Source of the DNA: Bradyrhizobium sp. 164
Lineage (GTDB): Bacteria; Pseudomonadota; Alphaproteobacteria; Rhizobiales; Xanthobacteraceae
Assembly (NCBI RefSeq): GCF_023073715.1
Contig: NZ_JADPKA010000022.1
Location: 1 to 55,525 of the forward strand
DNA length: 55,525 nucleotides
Direction: 5' to 3'
Within the stretch, counting starts at the first letter, position 1. The number at the start of each line of letters is the position of its first letter. A program made the translations under genes and the position numbers. The notes below the pieces were generated by a model, which worked only from the letters and a program-made list of their open reading frames with translations, had not been told where the DNA came from and did no database searches. This document shows, piece by piece, positions 29,227 to 38,390 of the stretch.

Positions 29227-30420
29227 ATGCCCTTTCCGCATGCCTCGGAAGCCCTGTCGCGCTTCACCGTGCTCGATCTGACCCGGGTCCGCTCCGGGCC
29301 GACCTGCGTGCGGCAGCTCGCGGATTGGGGCGCCAATGTCATCAAGATCGACGCGCTGACTGAGGATGCCGGTGGCGAGCAGCCGGGCGGACCCAGGCGG
29401 GGTTCCGACTTCCAGAATTTGCACCGTAACAAACGGGCGATGACGCTGAACCTGAAAGACGAGCGCGGGCTCGCCGTGTTCAAGCGCCTTGCCGCCAGAG
29501 CCGACGTCCTGGTCGAGAATTTCCGCCCCGACGTGAAGAAGAAGCTCGGCATCGACTATGAGAGCCTCGCCGCGATCAACCCGCGCATCGTCTATGGCAG
29601 CATTTCCGGGTTCGGCCAGGACGGCCCCTATCACAAGCGGCCGGGCTTCGATCAGATCGCGCAGGGCATGGGCGGGCTGATGTCGATCACCGGCGCGCCG
29701 GGCGGAGGACCGATGCGGGTCGGCATTCCCGTCGCCGACCTCACGGCGGGCCTGTTCTGCGCCATGGGCATCCTCACCGCGCTGCTCGAGCGCGAGGTCT
29801 CGGGCAAGGGCCAATGGGTGCAGACCTCGCTGCTTCAGGCCCAGATCTTCATGCTCGACTTCCAGGCCGCGCGCTGGCTGATGGAGAAAGAGGTAGCCAA
29901 GCAGGCCGGCAACAACCACCCGACCAGCATCCCGACTGGCGTGTTCAAGACGTCGGACGGATACATCAACATCGCCACCACGGGCGGGCGGATCTGGGAG
30001 CGCTGCGCCCAGGCGATCGGCGCGCCGGAGCTCTTTGCCCATCCGGACTACGCGACGGCCCCTGCCCGCTCCAAGAACCGCGACGCGCTCAACGCCGAGA
30101 TCGAGAAGCGGACCGTCACGAAGTCGACCGAGACCTGGGTCCGTGAGCTCAACGAGACCGGCGTGCCCTGCGGGCCGATCTATGCCATCGACCAAATGTT
30201 CGAGGACCCGCAGGTCAAGCATCTCGGCATCGCGCAGGACGTGCCGAACAACGAGGACCGCCACATCCGCCTGGTCGGCCAGCCCGTGACGCTGTCGCGC
30301 ACGCCGAGCAGGATGGTGGCGCGGCCGCCGGAATTCGGCGAGCAGACTGACGAGGTGCTGAGGGAGTTCGGCTTCGACGCCGACGAAATCGCAAGACTGA
30401 AAGAAGCCCGTATCGTATGA
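29227..30420 (+). CDS. Class III CoA-transferase (CaiB/BaiF, formyl-CoA transferase family)
   Basis: A 397-residue enzyme of family III, which moves CoA between carboxylic acids. It shows VLDLTRVRSGPTCVRQLADWGANVIKI at the N-terminus, the Asp in RPGFDQ near residue 142 that forms the acyl-aspartate intermediate, and GIPVADLTAGLFCAMGIL. The ATG at 29227 fits the usual start; an upstream frame adds 18 arginine-rich residues. The donor and acceptor acids are unknown. No linked acyl-CoA gene lies next to it; the enoyl-CoA hydratase is 17 kb away. Confidence 0.88.
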   Translation: MPFPHASEALSRFTVLDLTRVRSGPTCVRQLADWGANVIKIDALTEDAGGEQPGGPRRGSDFQNLHRNKRAMTLNLKDERGLAVFKRLAARADVLVENFRPDVKKKLGIDYESLAAINPRIVYGSISGFGQDGPYHKRPGFDQIAQGMGGLMSITGAPGGGPMRVGIPVADLTAGLFCAMGILTALLEREVSGKGQWVQTSLLQAQIFMLDFQAARWLMEKEVAKQAGNNHPTSIPTGVFKTSDGYINIATTGGRIWERCAQAIGAPELFAHPDYATAPARSKNRDALNAEIEKRTVTKSTETWVRELNETGVPCGPIYAIDQMFEDPQVKHLGIAQDVPNNEDRHIRLVGQPVTLSRTPSRMVARPPEFGEQTDEVLREFGFDADEIARLKEARIV

Positions 30421-30698
30421 CGCGCCTGGCCATTGCGATGAGCGCTTCTCGAAGCGCAGTTTCGCATGTGCAGCCTTCGATGTAAAATCGAAGCAAGCTT
30501 AATTCATCTACCGTAAGCTTGAAAGCGTGGATGGGAGATTTCCGTTGATCACTTAGTGAAGTTTGGCAGCCACGAGTGAGAACTGTTGCATCGTTTCTGT
30601 GGTCCCCTTTCACATACCGCGCACAGGAACTACCGCTGCAACCATGTTAGAACTCGGGCGTTAATTCGCCGCTCCCCGGTACAAGGATCTCTCTCAGC

Positions 30699-31106
30699 AT
30701 GGACCCGTCTTTGCCATCTCCGTCCGTAAGCCGTCCACTCCTTTCTTGGCTTGCTTTGGCCTTGGTCGCCATCTTAGCTGCAGGCGGCACATTCTGGTTG
30801 AATCAGAAGATTGATTCAGTGCAGGCCGCAGCAGCCCCGCGCCAAGAGAGCGCGATCAACGAAACTCAGCAAGCCATAGCCGGTGTTAAGCAGGCCATTA
30901 CCGAGATCCAGACGGACCAACAGAAGTTGGGCGAGCAAGTGAGCCAGCTGCAACGCGCGGTCGCGATGAACCAAGGGGAGCACAAACTCCTCTCTGATCA
31001 GCTTGGCGCCGTGAGCTCGCGAATTGATACGTTGGCGTCATCAGGCGCTGAAGCTGGCTCGGCCACACAACCACAATCCCAGAGCACGAATCGCAGAAGG
31101 CGATAG
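30699..31106 (+). CDS. Small membrane-anchored coiled-coil protein of unknown function
   Basis: A 135-residue protein. A proline-rich start is followed by one membrane helix (LSWLALALVAILAAGGTFWL, about residues 14-33) and then a long amphipathic helix with glutamine-rich heptads (about 45-115) that should form a coiled coil outside or inside the membrane. The C-terminus is basic (NRRRR). It stands alone between short gaps. Similar anonymous proteins are common in Bradyrhizobium. Confidence 0.6.
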   Translation: MDPSLPSPSVSRPLLSWLALALVAILAAGGTFWLNQKIDSVQAAAAPRQESAINETQQAIAGVKQAITEIQTDQQKLGEQVSQLQRAVAMNQGEHKLLSDQLGAVSSRIDTLASSGAEAGSATQPQSQSTNRRRR

Positions 31107-31394
31107 CAACGCCCGCGTTTGGGGCTAGAAAGAGGTCAGATATCGGACTGCAAAGGACTCGCCCAGGGCTACGATGGCGTGACAGTGATCGCGATAAGAA
31201 CTCTCAGGTCTTCGCCCATCACTTGAGTTCCGCATTCCCGGAACATTGAAAGCAGAAGCTCCGTGTGATCGCGTGGTAGCACATTCAGTCACGCTGCGCG
31301 ATCTGTTCGGCTCGCGCTTCTCTGGGGCATCTGGGGCTACACGTCGGGATCAACAGACATTAGCGCACAGCAGATGAAGTGAGCATAGTGCAGC
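31107..31394. other. Gap with no gene seen
   Basis: No frame here has a plausible start, ribosome site and codon use. It lies at the start of the eroded region that runs to about 36.1 kb. Confidence 0.4.
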
Positions 31395-31799
31395 TTGGTC
31401 GAGGGTTTGAGCAGGCCGACCAGACGCAACCGGGAGCGGCACCGGGCCGAACGCCGGAAATTTCCTGTGCGAACGGCTGAAGCGGCCGATACACGCTTTG
31501 CTGCAGCCCAAATGTTCTCTTTGCGTTCACGTGCGATAAGCCCGCGAACATGCCGAACGACCTCACTAAGCGACGGACGCGGAGAAATAGCCTCCGACGA
31601 CCATGTCGTGATTTGGGAGGGCCTGCGTATTGGCCGGATATTCAAGACAGTCTCGGTCGGCAGCGGGAAGGAATGGTCGTAGGCTGCTCCACGCAACACG
31701 GCGCAATACGCCCTTTCGCCTTCTCTTCACGACATGGGGGAAGCATTGGCCGTGACGCTAGCGGTCACCTTGAGCTTCGAGAAGAAGGCGCCCGTTTAG
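31395..31799 (+). pseudogene. Possibly decayed small unknown gene with in-frame stop
   Basis: A frame containing DDHVVIWEGLRIGRIFKTVSVGSGKEWS near 31596-31679 is stopped by TAG at 31680, where a TGG tryptophan codon would keep it open; beyond it the same frame reads AAPRNTAQYALSPS to a stop at about 31799. Short proteins with a WVVVWEGCRIGRIL-like motif are common in Bradyrhizobium. I infer a nonsense mutation in such a gene. The 5' limit is uncertain. Confidence 0.35.
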
Positions 31800-31894
31800 T
31801 TCTCCATATCCACGATGGGCAGTAGCTTGCGCGCATCCCGAGCCGCTACGTACGATAATTTGCGAGGTACTTACGATGCCGCTTTGATTGCGGA

Positions 31895-32191
31895 ATGACA
31901 GGTCCCGTTCGATCTACCACACGCACTGAGGCTGACAGAAGGCCGGTCAAGATCACGCTCGGCGAGCTGCGGGCGACCGGCGTGCGTGACTTGATCGCGT
32001 TCTGTCGGGACTATCGTTGTGGCCACAGCGTGAAGCTTCCGGCCTCCGAAGTCGACAAACGGCCGGACGAGAACCGGCTATCACAGCTCGAGCCTCGGTT
32101 CGTCTGTAGGGCTTGCGGTCAGCGCGGCGCCATCCTGCGCGCCGGCAGCGAAGGGACGATGATGGCGATTGGACGGCGCCGGCCCCGCTAA
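31895..32191 (+). CDS. Small protein of unknown function with a zinc-ribbon-like end
   Basis: A 98-residue protein. It has ITLGELRATGVRDLIAFC then C-DYRCGHS and FVCRACGQRGAILR, giving two Cys pairs about 40 residues apart that could bind one zinc. Proteins of this layout (ITLGxLRxxGxRxLxxYC) occur widely and without known function in Bradyrhizobium. The first 18 residues are variable and the true start may be at a later codon. It stands alone. Confidence 0.6.
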   Translation: MTGPVRSTTRTEADRRPVKITLGELRATGVRDLIAFCRDYRCGHSVKLPASEVDKRPDENRLSQLEPRFVCRACGQRGAILRAGSEGTMMAIGRRRPR

Positions 32192-32359
32192 TTTAGAGGG
32201 GTCGTGAGGCCGGGGCCGCTGGAGGTTTGCCCTGATCCTCAAGCATCAAGGCCAGGCGAGAACGAGGCTATCAGCATGTCACCCCAGTCCTCTATTCGCT
32301 TTAGCACTGTTCCGGTCAGGACGTGCTCTATTGGCCAGGATCCGTAAAATTCACAGCAA

Positions 32360-32965
32360 GTGCCAATCTTCCGCCATCCGATGGAGTACGAGCTCTGCTT
32401 GGCCACCGCCGCCAAGCAAGTGCCCTTAGGGCCGGACTGGATTCACGAATTAAAGCGCGATGGCTATCCGATGCTCGTTATGGGACAACGAGTGCGTGCG
32501 CCTGCTCTCTCAATGGCACCGACTGGACCAGGCGTATCCCTTGATTGCTTAGGCGCGGCGCTGAAGAACCGGCAGAAGCGCTTTGTGATCGATGGCGAGG
32601 CTGTGATCCTTGGGCTGGACGGCATCAGCGACTTCAACGCGCTGCACAGCCGCTATATATGATACAGCCGGCTATATGCTCACGACGTGCAGCTCTACGC
32701 GTTCGATATCCTCGATGGCCGGCGACGATTTGCGGCCCCTCCAGCTGCGCAAAGCAAATGTGCAGCAGCTATTGGCGCGCCGGCCGGGGATCAGTGTGGC
32801 CCCTTTCGAGCGCGGGGAGTTCGGACCCGACCTTTCGGGCAGCTTGCCGCATGGGACTCGAGGGCCTGGTCTCCAAGCATCGCGATCGGCCGTGCCGTGG
32901 CGGTCGGCAGAAGCATTGGATCAACGTGAGAACTGGAGCCACGCAGCGATCCGAAGGGAGTTATG
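32360..32965 (+). pseudogene. Decayed ATP-dependent DNA ligase (LigD ligase-domain type)
   Basis: The piece begins PIFRHPMEYELCLAT, then WIHELKRDGYPMLV, where the lysine of the KxDG motif is the adenylation residue. FVIDGEAVILGLDGISDFNALHSR (about 32580-32655) is ligase motif III. After a TGA at 32660-32662 the match resumes in other frames: VQLYAFDILDG near 32686, QQLLARRPGISVAPFERGEFGPDL near 32762, and GLEGLVSKHRDRPCRGG near 32850 with motif IV. At least three frame changes and a stop exclude a working enzyme. Family members help repair double-strand breaks with Ku. Confidence 0.82.
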
Positions 32966-33056
32966 AACTACGGCTGCCTCTTAACGAATCTTCGGGCTAG
33001 CGCCGGACCTCCCATGAACAGGTAGTAAATGCAAGGAATCGGTCGGTATCGCACCA

Positions 33057-33518
33057 CTAACTGCCGCCGCCGCGTCGCCGCTCAACTCGGCTGGAAGCGC
33101 TCTTCCGCTTGACGGGATCTGGCGCAGATTTTGCGATCTTCGCGGTTGCGGGAGGAGGTGACTGACTCATAATTATCGGAGGTGGCTGAGCTATCGCATT
33201 CTCATAAGCAACTAGGGCGGACCTCGCCGCACTTTCGGGCAGCGACTTTTCCTCGCAGATCACGGGCGACGCCTTCCGCTCAGCCTTGATAAACGCGTCG
33301 GCCCCGAGGCACATCCGCCGAGTTGGATGAGCAGCGCATTTGATCAGCCAAGCCACAGCTTCTTTATTTTGCGACAGTTCCGCCTTTGAAACTGCAACTA
33401 GTGCAAGTTTTAGACATGCCTCGTCATATGGAGCTTCGCCCACAACGTTCTGTGCGACAGCGCCGTGTGCAAAGGACATGCAGCCCAAAACAGCCAGAAT
33501 TATCCAAGGACGAAACAA
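33057..33518 (-). CDS. Exported protein of unknown function
   Basis: A 153-residue protein with a clear signal peptide (MFRPWIILAVLGCMSFAHGAVAQ, cut after AVA near residue 22). The mature part has four cysteines (EACLKL, LIKCAAHPTRRMCLG, VICEEK), enough for two disulfide bonds in the periplasm, and a proline-rich, strongly basic tail ending RVERRRGGGS. I know no family. Good codon use for the organism supports it as real. It stands alone within the eroded stretch. Confidence 0.68.
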   Translation of the reverse strand: MFRPWIILAVLGCMSFAHGAVAQNVVGEAPYDEACLKLALVAVSKAELSQNKEAVAWLIKCAAHPTRRMCLGADAFIKAERKASPVICEEKSLPESAARSALVAYENAIAQPPPIIMSQSPPPATAKIAKSAPDPVKRKSASSRVERRRGGGS

Positions 33519-33744
33519 AATAAAAAAACTCCCCGCCCTCTTAACTCCTAATCGAAAGGGCGGCGAGGTTCAACGGACCTGTCGGCCGAAAACTCCTGCA
33601 ACTTTGGTCGGTAGCCGCTGCCACACGGATTGCATGTCATGCTAGCCACGCCAACCGGCGTTCACCAGCGGCAACCGATTGCAAGGCCGGCAATTCATGC
33701 GTGGTGCTGCAGTCCCCAGAAGGCGATCAGCAGAAGCCAGCCTC

Positions 33745-34120
33745 CTAAATTGAAAGGCCCGCCAGCGTGAACCGGCGGGGCTTCGCTCTAGCCCATGATC
33801 GTATGCGTCCAGTCCTGCATTCCTGCCTGCTCCAGCAAACCTCCCAGTCCGCAATCCCGCTCTCAGCAGGATCGTCCTCACGGTCCTCCGGCTCTCGCCC
33901 ATCGTGCTCATGCTCGACGTCGTCGCAGGCGCCAATGACCCCGCGGACTTGATCCAGGGCGCGATCGAGAGAGCTAAGGGACGGATCGGCATCACTCTGG
34001 CGGCGCACATTCGTAGTCACAGGAGCCGCCGACTGTGGGTTCTAGGTCCGGGTCGGGGTCGATGCCGTCGAGATATTCGATCAGCATTTGGACCAGCACC
34101 CGACAGTTCTCGGCGTACTC
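33745..34120 (-). pseudogene. Probable frameshifted unknown gene of acidic-repeat type
   Basis: One frame reads VLVQMLIEYLDGIDPDPDLEPTVGGSCDYE (about 34120 down to 34035) and stops; the next frame goes on with ADPSLSSLDRALDQ and DVEHEHDGREPEDREDDP (about 33990 down to 33850). DxDxEPSLGxL and EHDGREPE modules are characteristic of a group of uncharacterised rhizobial proteins in which they sit on one chain. I therefore infer a frameshift near 34020. The second part alone could still be translated from an ATG at 34020. Confidence 0.42.
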
Positions 34121-34286
34121 GCTGCTGGCATCGCCGTCCTGGTTGTGATCCAAGACCCGCCCCAGCCTCTCGCATATGCGCTGGCCTGCATTAGCGAGTC
34201 GTATGATGGCCTGGTGCCAAGCGAGGTGTACGGCAGCCGCGAGCGCGGCGAACGATTACTGGGGCTCGGCTGTCCGGAACTCTCCA

Positions 34287-34712
34287 GACGATCCTTTACG
34301 GCTTCATGAGCCCGTCTTCGTTACTTACATACTCATCGTCTTCAGCCTCCGAAAGCCGCTTGCCCTTCTTAGTCCGATCCCGCTCATCATCATTGGCGTC
34401 ACCTTGTTATGGATAGGCAGCACCCACGAATACCCATTTTGGACCGCACCTGCCGTTGCTGCCCTACTTGCCGGATTCGTCAACATCAGACTGCCTTGGC
34501 GCCGCGCACCGTTCCGTTGGCTGGTTCGAGCGGGCGATGCGAGCTATTCGATCTACCTACTCCACTACCTTGTGTTCTTCCTGGCCGCAAACGTCTCGGT
34601 GCGCCTGTTATCGCTGCCGGAATGGGCTTGTGAGCCGTGGAGGTTCGCGACGATCCTGGCGACGTGCATCTTCCTATGTCACCTGGGGCTTTCGTTGAAA
34701 AAACGTTCATAG
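34287..34712 (+). pseudogene. C-terminal fragment of an acyltransferase-3 (OafA-type) membrane protein
   Basis: The frame shows hydrophobic helices (LLSPIPLIIIGVTLLWIG, FWTAPAVAALLAGFVNI), then WLVRAGDASYSIYLLHYLVFF and a last helix. The GDxSYSIYLLH motif marks the final helices of the acyltransferase-3 family, which O-acetylate surface sugars. The full protein is about 350-400 residues; only the last 140 or so remain and no N-terminal catalytic histidine region is found upstream. I take it as a remnant. Confidence 0.68.
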
Positions 34713-35108
34713 CTATGGGCAATTCGCTCGCTTAGTGAAGCAGGCGCATGGCGCCACCTCAGGCGGAAGTTGGCGCCGAAGCCCCTTGACTGTTGTACCG
34801 ATGTTGTCGATCGAAGCTGCCGCGCATGAAACCCGACGTAGACCACATCAGCCCCAGCGTGGAGGTTTCCCGATTGAAAACGAGCCAGGACCGAGCGGTC
34901 TGCCGCCGTCTGGTCGGCAAACGTCGTTTGATCCTCAAGAACATCTCCTTATGCATTCAACTTTGTGAATCGGACGCAAAACGAAAGCCCAGTTCAAGGG
35001 GGAAGAACTGGGGTCAAGTGGCAACACGTCTTGTCTTTCAATGGCACGCAAGACTTAGCATTCGAACTGGCTGTGGCGACGCTCGTTTCTAAGTTAATAG
35101 ATGGCCCC
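34713..35108. other. Gap with no gene seen
   Basis: Only short frames without motifs. Part of the eroded region between the CoA-transferase and the tct operon. Confidence 0.4.
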
Positions 35109-35292
35109 TCATCGACCTAAGCGCCGCTCAACATTCTTACGGCTGCCGCCCACCTTCTTCACATTGTTCGGCAGAGACCGATCGGCGCGTCTTCTTTGCT
35201 TCGTACCGCACCTCTTAGTCCTGTCCGCCCGCGACGAGGGCGTGATCCTGTTTGCCGCCGCGGGCCGACTGCTTCTTCGCTTTCTTATGCAT
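35109..35292 (-). pseudogene. Decayed DUF3606-like small protein gene
   Basis: From an ATG at 35292 the frame reads MHKKAKKQSARGGKQDHALVAGGQD and meets TAA; beyond the stop comes EVRYEAKKTRRSVSAEQ, and after a frame change NVKKVGGSRKNVERRLGR to a stop at 35109. The order R-x-K-V-A-G-G-Q-D-x-E-V-x-Y-x-A-K-K, then VKKVGxSRxxVEKxL, is that of DUF3606-type proteins of rhizobia. One stop and one frameshift make it inactive. Confidence 0.6.
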
Positions 35293-35376
35293 ATTCCGCT
35301 GCAACCTGCATTGCTTCGCGAAGACGCCAGCAGACATAAGATTCCACAATCGTCAGAGAGAGCCCGCGCGGACATC

Positions 35377-35655
35377 CTAGTAGCGGTCATAATACCCTGG
35401 TGGGTACGGGTACCTTTGCCGGTGGGGCCGGTAATAGCCGTAAGGCGGATCATCGGGCAGCGGCCTCTTGTAGACCCCGGGGGCGTGATAATTGTTCGGA
35501 TAACAGCGGCCGTTCGAAAAGTTGAAGTCGTAGCCAGGCGGACAGCCGCCGTCTCTTCCTCGGAATTGGATTTGTTGGATTTGAGCTTCCTGGACAGGTG
35601 CGGCCGATATTGGTCCAACGGCACCCAGCGCTAGTAGCGCAGCTTGAATAAGCAC
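35377..35655 (-). CDS. Small exported Pro/Tyr-rich protein of unknown function
   Basis: A 92-residue protein. I start at the GTG at 35655 because GGGGAG lies 7 bases before it; the frame then begins with a signal peptide (VLIQAALLALGAVGPISA, cleaved near residue 18-20). The mature part has a Cys pair in GCPPGYDFNFSNGRCYPNNY and a tyrosine- and proline-rich tail (PPYGYYRPHRQRYPYPPGYYDRY). Short exported proteins with a CPPGYxxxxGxC motif are common in Bradyrhizobium; function unknown. Confidence 0.62.
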   Translation of the reverse strand: MLIQAALLALGAVGPISAAPVQEAQIQQIQFRGRDGGCPPGYDFNFSNGRCYPNNYHAPGVYKRPLPDDPPYGYYRPHRQRYPYPPGYYDRY

Positions 35656-36010
35656 TGTTTCTCTCCCCTTTGATCGAGCTGTAACTAAGGCAATGGAAGC
35701 AAGTTCGCGCAATGACTCTTATAGGATGCTAATGCCCAACCGCCGCTGAACGGAGGATTTACGCACTGTTCATGCGAGATGCGGCCCTGGAGCGGCTGGA
35801 GGGAGATAGCCGAGGCCGCCTGCCAGCCTAGGGAGGCCGGCTCCAATCATCCAATCAAGAGATCAATGGCCTCGTTCCTGTCGGCGGATCGCTAACACTG
35901 TCCCCTCACTGCCACTAAGGATGGAACGCGAGATCGTCTGGCATTCCAAATGCGCGCAGCCGCCGACTCAGAGACGGTGCGGCCTTGTTTGGGGTTTCAC
36001 TGGCGGGCAA
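35656..36010. other. Gap with no gene seen
   Basis: No motif-bearing frame on either strand; ends at a decayed copy of the tctA 3' end. Confidence 0.4.
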
Positions 36011-36099
36011 TACCAGCGCGGCCGAGCAAGCCGTCGATCAAAGGGCCGGAACAGCAGCACGATCGCCAGCGTCGTGATGGAGCCACCAGGCCGTTGGAC
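36011..36099 (-). pseudogene. Remnant of a tctA 3' end
   Basis: About 89 bases closely match the 3' end of the intact tctA gene at 36178-36259, including the shared string AACAGCAGCACGATCGCCAG. On the minus strand it reads pieces of SNGLV, TTLAIVLLF and IDGLLxR with a one-base loss and a one-base gain, then its own TGA. It differs enough from the intact gene to have come from a related tctA rather than a fresh tandem copy. Confidence 0.75.
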
Positions 36100-36132
36100 G
36101 CATCGGGACACAACGACATCGTCTCTAAGAGA

Positions 36133-37656
36133 TTATGCTTCGCGCGATGTCGCCCTGGTCCGATGCGTCCAACCAACGCGGGCGAGCAGACCGTCGATGA
36201 CAGGCCAGAACAGCAGCACGATCGCCAGCGTCGTGATGGAGCCCACCAGGCCGTTGGACCAAAACACCTTCAGGGTCCCGCCAGAGCCGATCATGGACAG
36301 GCGGAATGCATCCTCGGCGCGGTTGCCGAGCACGAGCGCGAGCGTGAACGGCGCCAGGGGAATGCCGATCTTCTTGAAGACGTAGCCGACGATGCCGAAG
36401 CCGAGCATCAGCCAGATGTCGAACATCGCGTTCTGGATCGCATAGGCACCGATCGCGCAGGACACCACGATCATTGGCGCCACCGCCGCAAACGGCACGC
36501 GCAGGATCGAGGCGAAGATCGGCACCGTCGTCAGCACCAGCGCGAGACCGACGACGTTGCCGAGATACATCGAGGCGATCAGGCCCCAGACGAAATCCTT
36601 GTGCTCGACGAACAGCAGCGGGCCGGGATTGAGCCCCCAGACCATCAACCCGCCGAGCAGGATGGCCGCGGTGCCGGAGCCGGGAATGCCGAGCGCCAGC
36701 ATCGGCAGCAGCGCCGAGGTGCCGGACGCATGCGCCGCCGTCTCAGGCGCGAACACGCCCTCGATGCGACCCTTGCCGAAACCCTCGGGATTCTTGGCGA
36801 AGCGCTTGGCGAGGTTGTAGCCCATGAAGGACGCCGCAATCGCGCCGCCGGGGGTAATGCCGAGCCAGCAGCCGATGAAGGACGAGCGCAGCAGCGTCAC
36901 CCAATATTTGGGCAAGTCCTTCCAGACGCTGAGCACGACGCGGAGCGAGATGCTCGCCGCATGCCCGCGCAGCGCCAGCCGCTCCTCCATCGTCAGCAGG
37001 ATCTCGCTGATGCCGAACAGGCCGATCACCGCGACCAGGAAGTTGATGCCGCGCAAAAGCTCGGCCGAGCCGAAGGTCATGCGCAGATTGCCCGAGACCG
37101 TATCCATGCCGACGCCGGCGAGCAGGAGACCCAGCGACATCGAGATGACGGTCTTGTGCTTGGCCTCGCGCCCGAGGCCGACGAAGGAGCAGAAGGTCAA
37201 TAGATACACCGCAAAGAACTCGGGCGGACCGAATTTCAGCGCAAAGGACGAGATCATCGGCGCGAGGAAGGTGATCAAGAGCACCGCGACGAGCGAGCCG
37301 ATGAAGGAGGACGTGAACGCCGCGGTCAGCGCCTCCGCCGCCCTGCCCTGCTGCGCCATCGGATAGCCGTCGAAGGTGGTCGCGACCGACCAGGCTTCGC
37401 CGGGGATGTTGAACAGGATCGAGGTGATCGCGCCGCCGAACAGCGCGCCCCAATAGATGCAGGACAGCATCACGATCGCCGAGGTCGGATCCATCGTGAA
37501 GGTGAGCGGCAACAGGATCGCAACGCCGTTGGGGCCGCCGAGCCCCGGCAGCACGCCGACGAAGATGCCGAGCACCAGCCCGACCAGCATCAGCACGACC
37601 GTCTTCCACGTCAGCAGGACCGCGAAGCCGTGAATCAGGAGACCAAACGCTTCCAT
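36133..37656 (-). CDS. tctA: Tripartite tricarboxylate transporter, large membrane subunit TctA
   Basis: A 507-residue inner-membrane protein, the usual TctA length, with about 12 helices. It shows the family motifs GVLPGLGGPNGVAILLPLTF near residues 33-52 and the second, related GITPGGAIAAS later, plus ALGIPGSGTAAILLGGLM. TctA forms the substrate channel driven by ion symport. The ATG at 37656 is preferred to a much longer frame that runs through tctB in another phase. It lies 11 bases after tctB. Confidence 0.94.
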   Translation of the reverse strand: MEAFGLLIHGFAVLLTWKTVVLMLVGLVLGIFVGVLPGLGGPNGVAILLPLTFTMDPTSAIVMLSCIYWGALFGGAITSILFNIPGEAWSVATTFDGYPMAQQGRAAEALTAAFTSSFIGSLVAVLLITFLAPMISSFALKFGPPEFFAVYLLTFCSFVGLGREAKHKTVISMSLGLLLAGVGMDTVSGNLRMTFGSAELLRGINFLVAVIGLFGISEILLTMEERLALRGHAASISLRVVLSVWKDLPKYWVTLLRSSFIGCWLGITPGGAIAASFMGYNLAKRFAKNPEGFGKGRIEGVFAPETAAHASGTSALLPMLALGIPGSGTAAILLGGLMVWGLNPGPLLFVEHKDFVWGLIASMYLGNVVGLALVLTTVPIFASILRVPFAAVAPMIVVSCAIGAYAIQNAMFDIWLMLGFGIVGYVFKKIGIPLAPFTLALVLGNRAEDAFRLSMIGSGGTLKVFWSNGLVGSITTLAIVLLFWPVIDGLLARVGWTHRTRATSREA

Positions 37657-37667
37657 CGCGATCCGCC

Positions 37668-38210
37668 CTAGCGCCCGAGGGCCGCTTCGAGCGGCCCTTT
37701 CGGCATGATGACGTCGAAGGCGATGTCGAAGGTGACGAACATGATCGCCGTGAACACGAAGGCTGTGAGCAGCGACTTCCACAGCGCGATCTTGCCGACG
37801 AAGCGCATGAAGCCGGAGATCAGGAGGAAGCTCGCGACATAGAGGCCGAGGAATTGGGTCAATAGGCAGAACAGCAGCGTCGGCACGAACACCGCCATCA
37901 CGCGGCGGGCTTGCGCCCGGGTGACAAAGGTCTCGCGCGGCGCGCGGTGCGCGAGGAGTGCCGCGATCAGACCGTAGAGGCTGCCGCCGCCGAGGATGAC
38001 GCAGAGATAGAACGGGAAATAGCCGGGCTCGGGCCCGGTCGCATCCCAAGCCGCACCAGTGCGCCAATTATCGTAGGCGAGCGTGACCGCGAGGGCCAGC
38101 AGCATGAGGCAGACGACGATCTCGATCGTGCCGGAGGAAACGACGGAGGGGGAGTCCTCCTCAGGCGCGGTCGGATCGTCGACGACGATTTCAAGATCGG
38201 TTTGGGACAT
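37668..38210 (-). CDS. tctB: Tripartite tricarboxylate transporter, small membrane subunit TctB
   Basis: A 180-residue protein with an acidic N-terminal segment (residues 1-25) and four hydrophobic helices (about 28-45, 65-88, 105-130, 140-170). GPEPGYFPFYLCVILG matches the conserved GPxxGxFPxxLG-like region of TctB. It partners TctA in the membrane. It lies 180 bases from the binding-protein gene, the gap being filled by a palindromic repeat. Confidence 0.9.
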   Translation of the reverse strand: MSQTDLEIVVDDPTAPEEDSPSVVSSGTIEIVVCLMLLALAVTLAYDNWRTGAAWDATGPEPGYFPFYLCVILGGGSLYGLIAALLAHRAPRETFVTRAQARRVMAVFVPTLLFCLLTQFLGLYVASFLLISGFMRFVGKIALWKSLLTAFVFTAIMFVTFDIAFDVIMPKGPLEAALGR

Positions 38211-38240
38211 TACCTGTCACGGACGGAGTGCGTTCAATTC

Positions 38241-38382
38241 CCCCTCTCCCCGCTTGCGGGGACAGGGTCGGGTGAGGGGAGTCTCCGGGGAGCCAGTGAG
38301 AGTTGGACTCGCGGAGAGTCCCCCCTCACCCGGATCGCGTCTTCAATGCAATCCGACCTCTCCCCGCAAGCGGGGCGAGGTG
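38241..38382. repeat. Palindromic intergenic repeat
   Basis: The left end CCCCTCTCCCCGCTTGCGGG and the right end ACCTCTCCCCGCAAGCGGGG contain short internal hairpins, and the inner GGGTGAGGGGAGTCTCC pairs with GGAGAGTCCCCCCTCACCC. Together they make a long hairpin. Elements with this GC-rich CTCCCCGC(T/A)TGCGGGG core are scattered through rhizobial genomes. It sits between tctC and tctB and could protect or end the message. Confidence 0.75.
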
Positions 38383-38390
38383 ACAAGCAG

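Noticed and set aside
28804..30264. 486-codon minus-strand frame over the CoA-transferase
   Set aside because: Mirror frame of a clear class III CoA-transferase; no ribosome site or motif.
35101..35634. 177-codon plus-strand frame
   Set aside because: Opposite to the exported protein at 35377 and the DUF3606 remnant; no motif and weak codon use.
35950..37203. 417-codon plus-strand frame over tctA
   Set aside because: Extremely rich in Gln, His, Arg and Asp (repeated RQHQ-like strings), antisense to tctA, no start signal.
36133..38067. 644-codon version of tctA
   Set aside because: The first 137 codons are an out-of-frame reading of tctB; TctA motifs begin at the ATG at 37656 and the resulting 507 residues match the family length.
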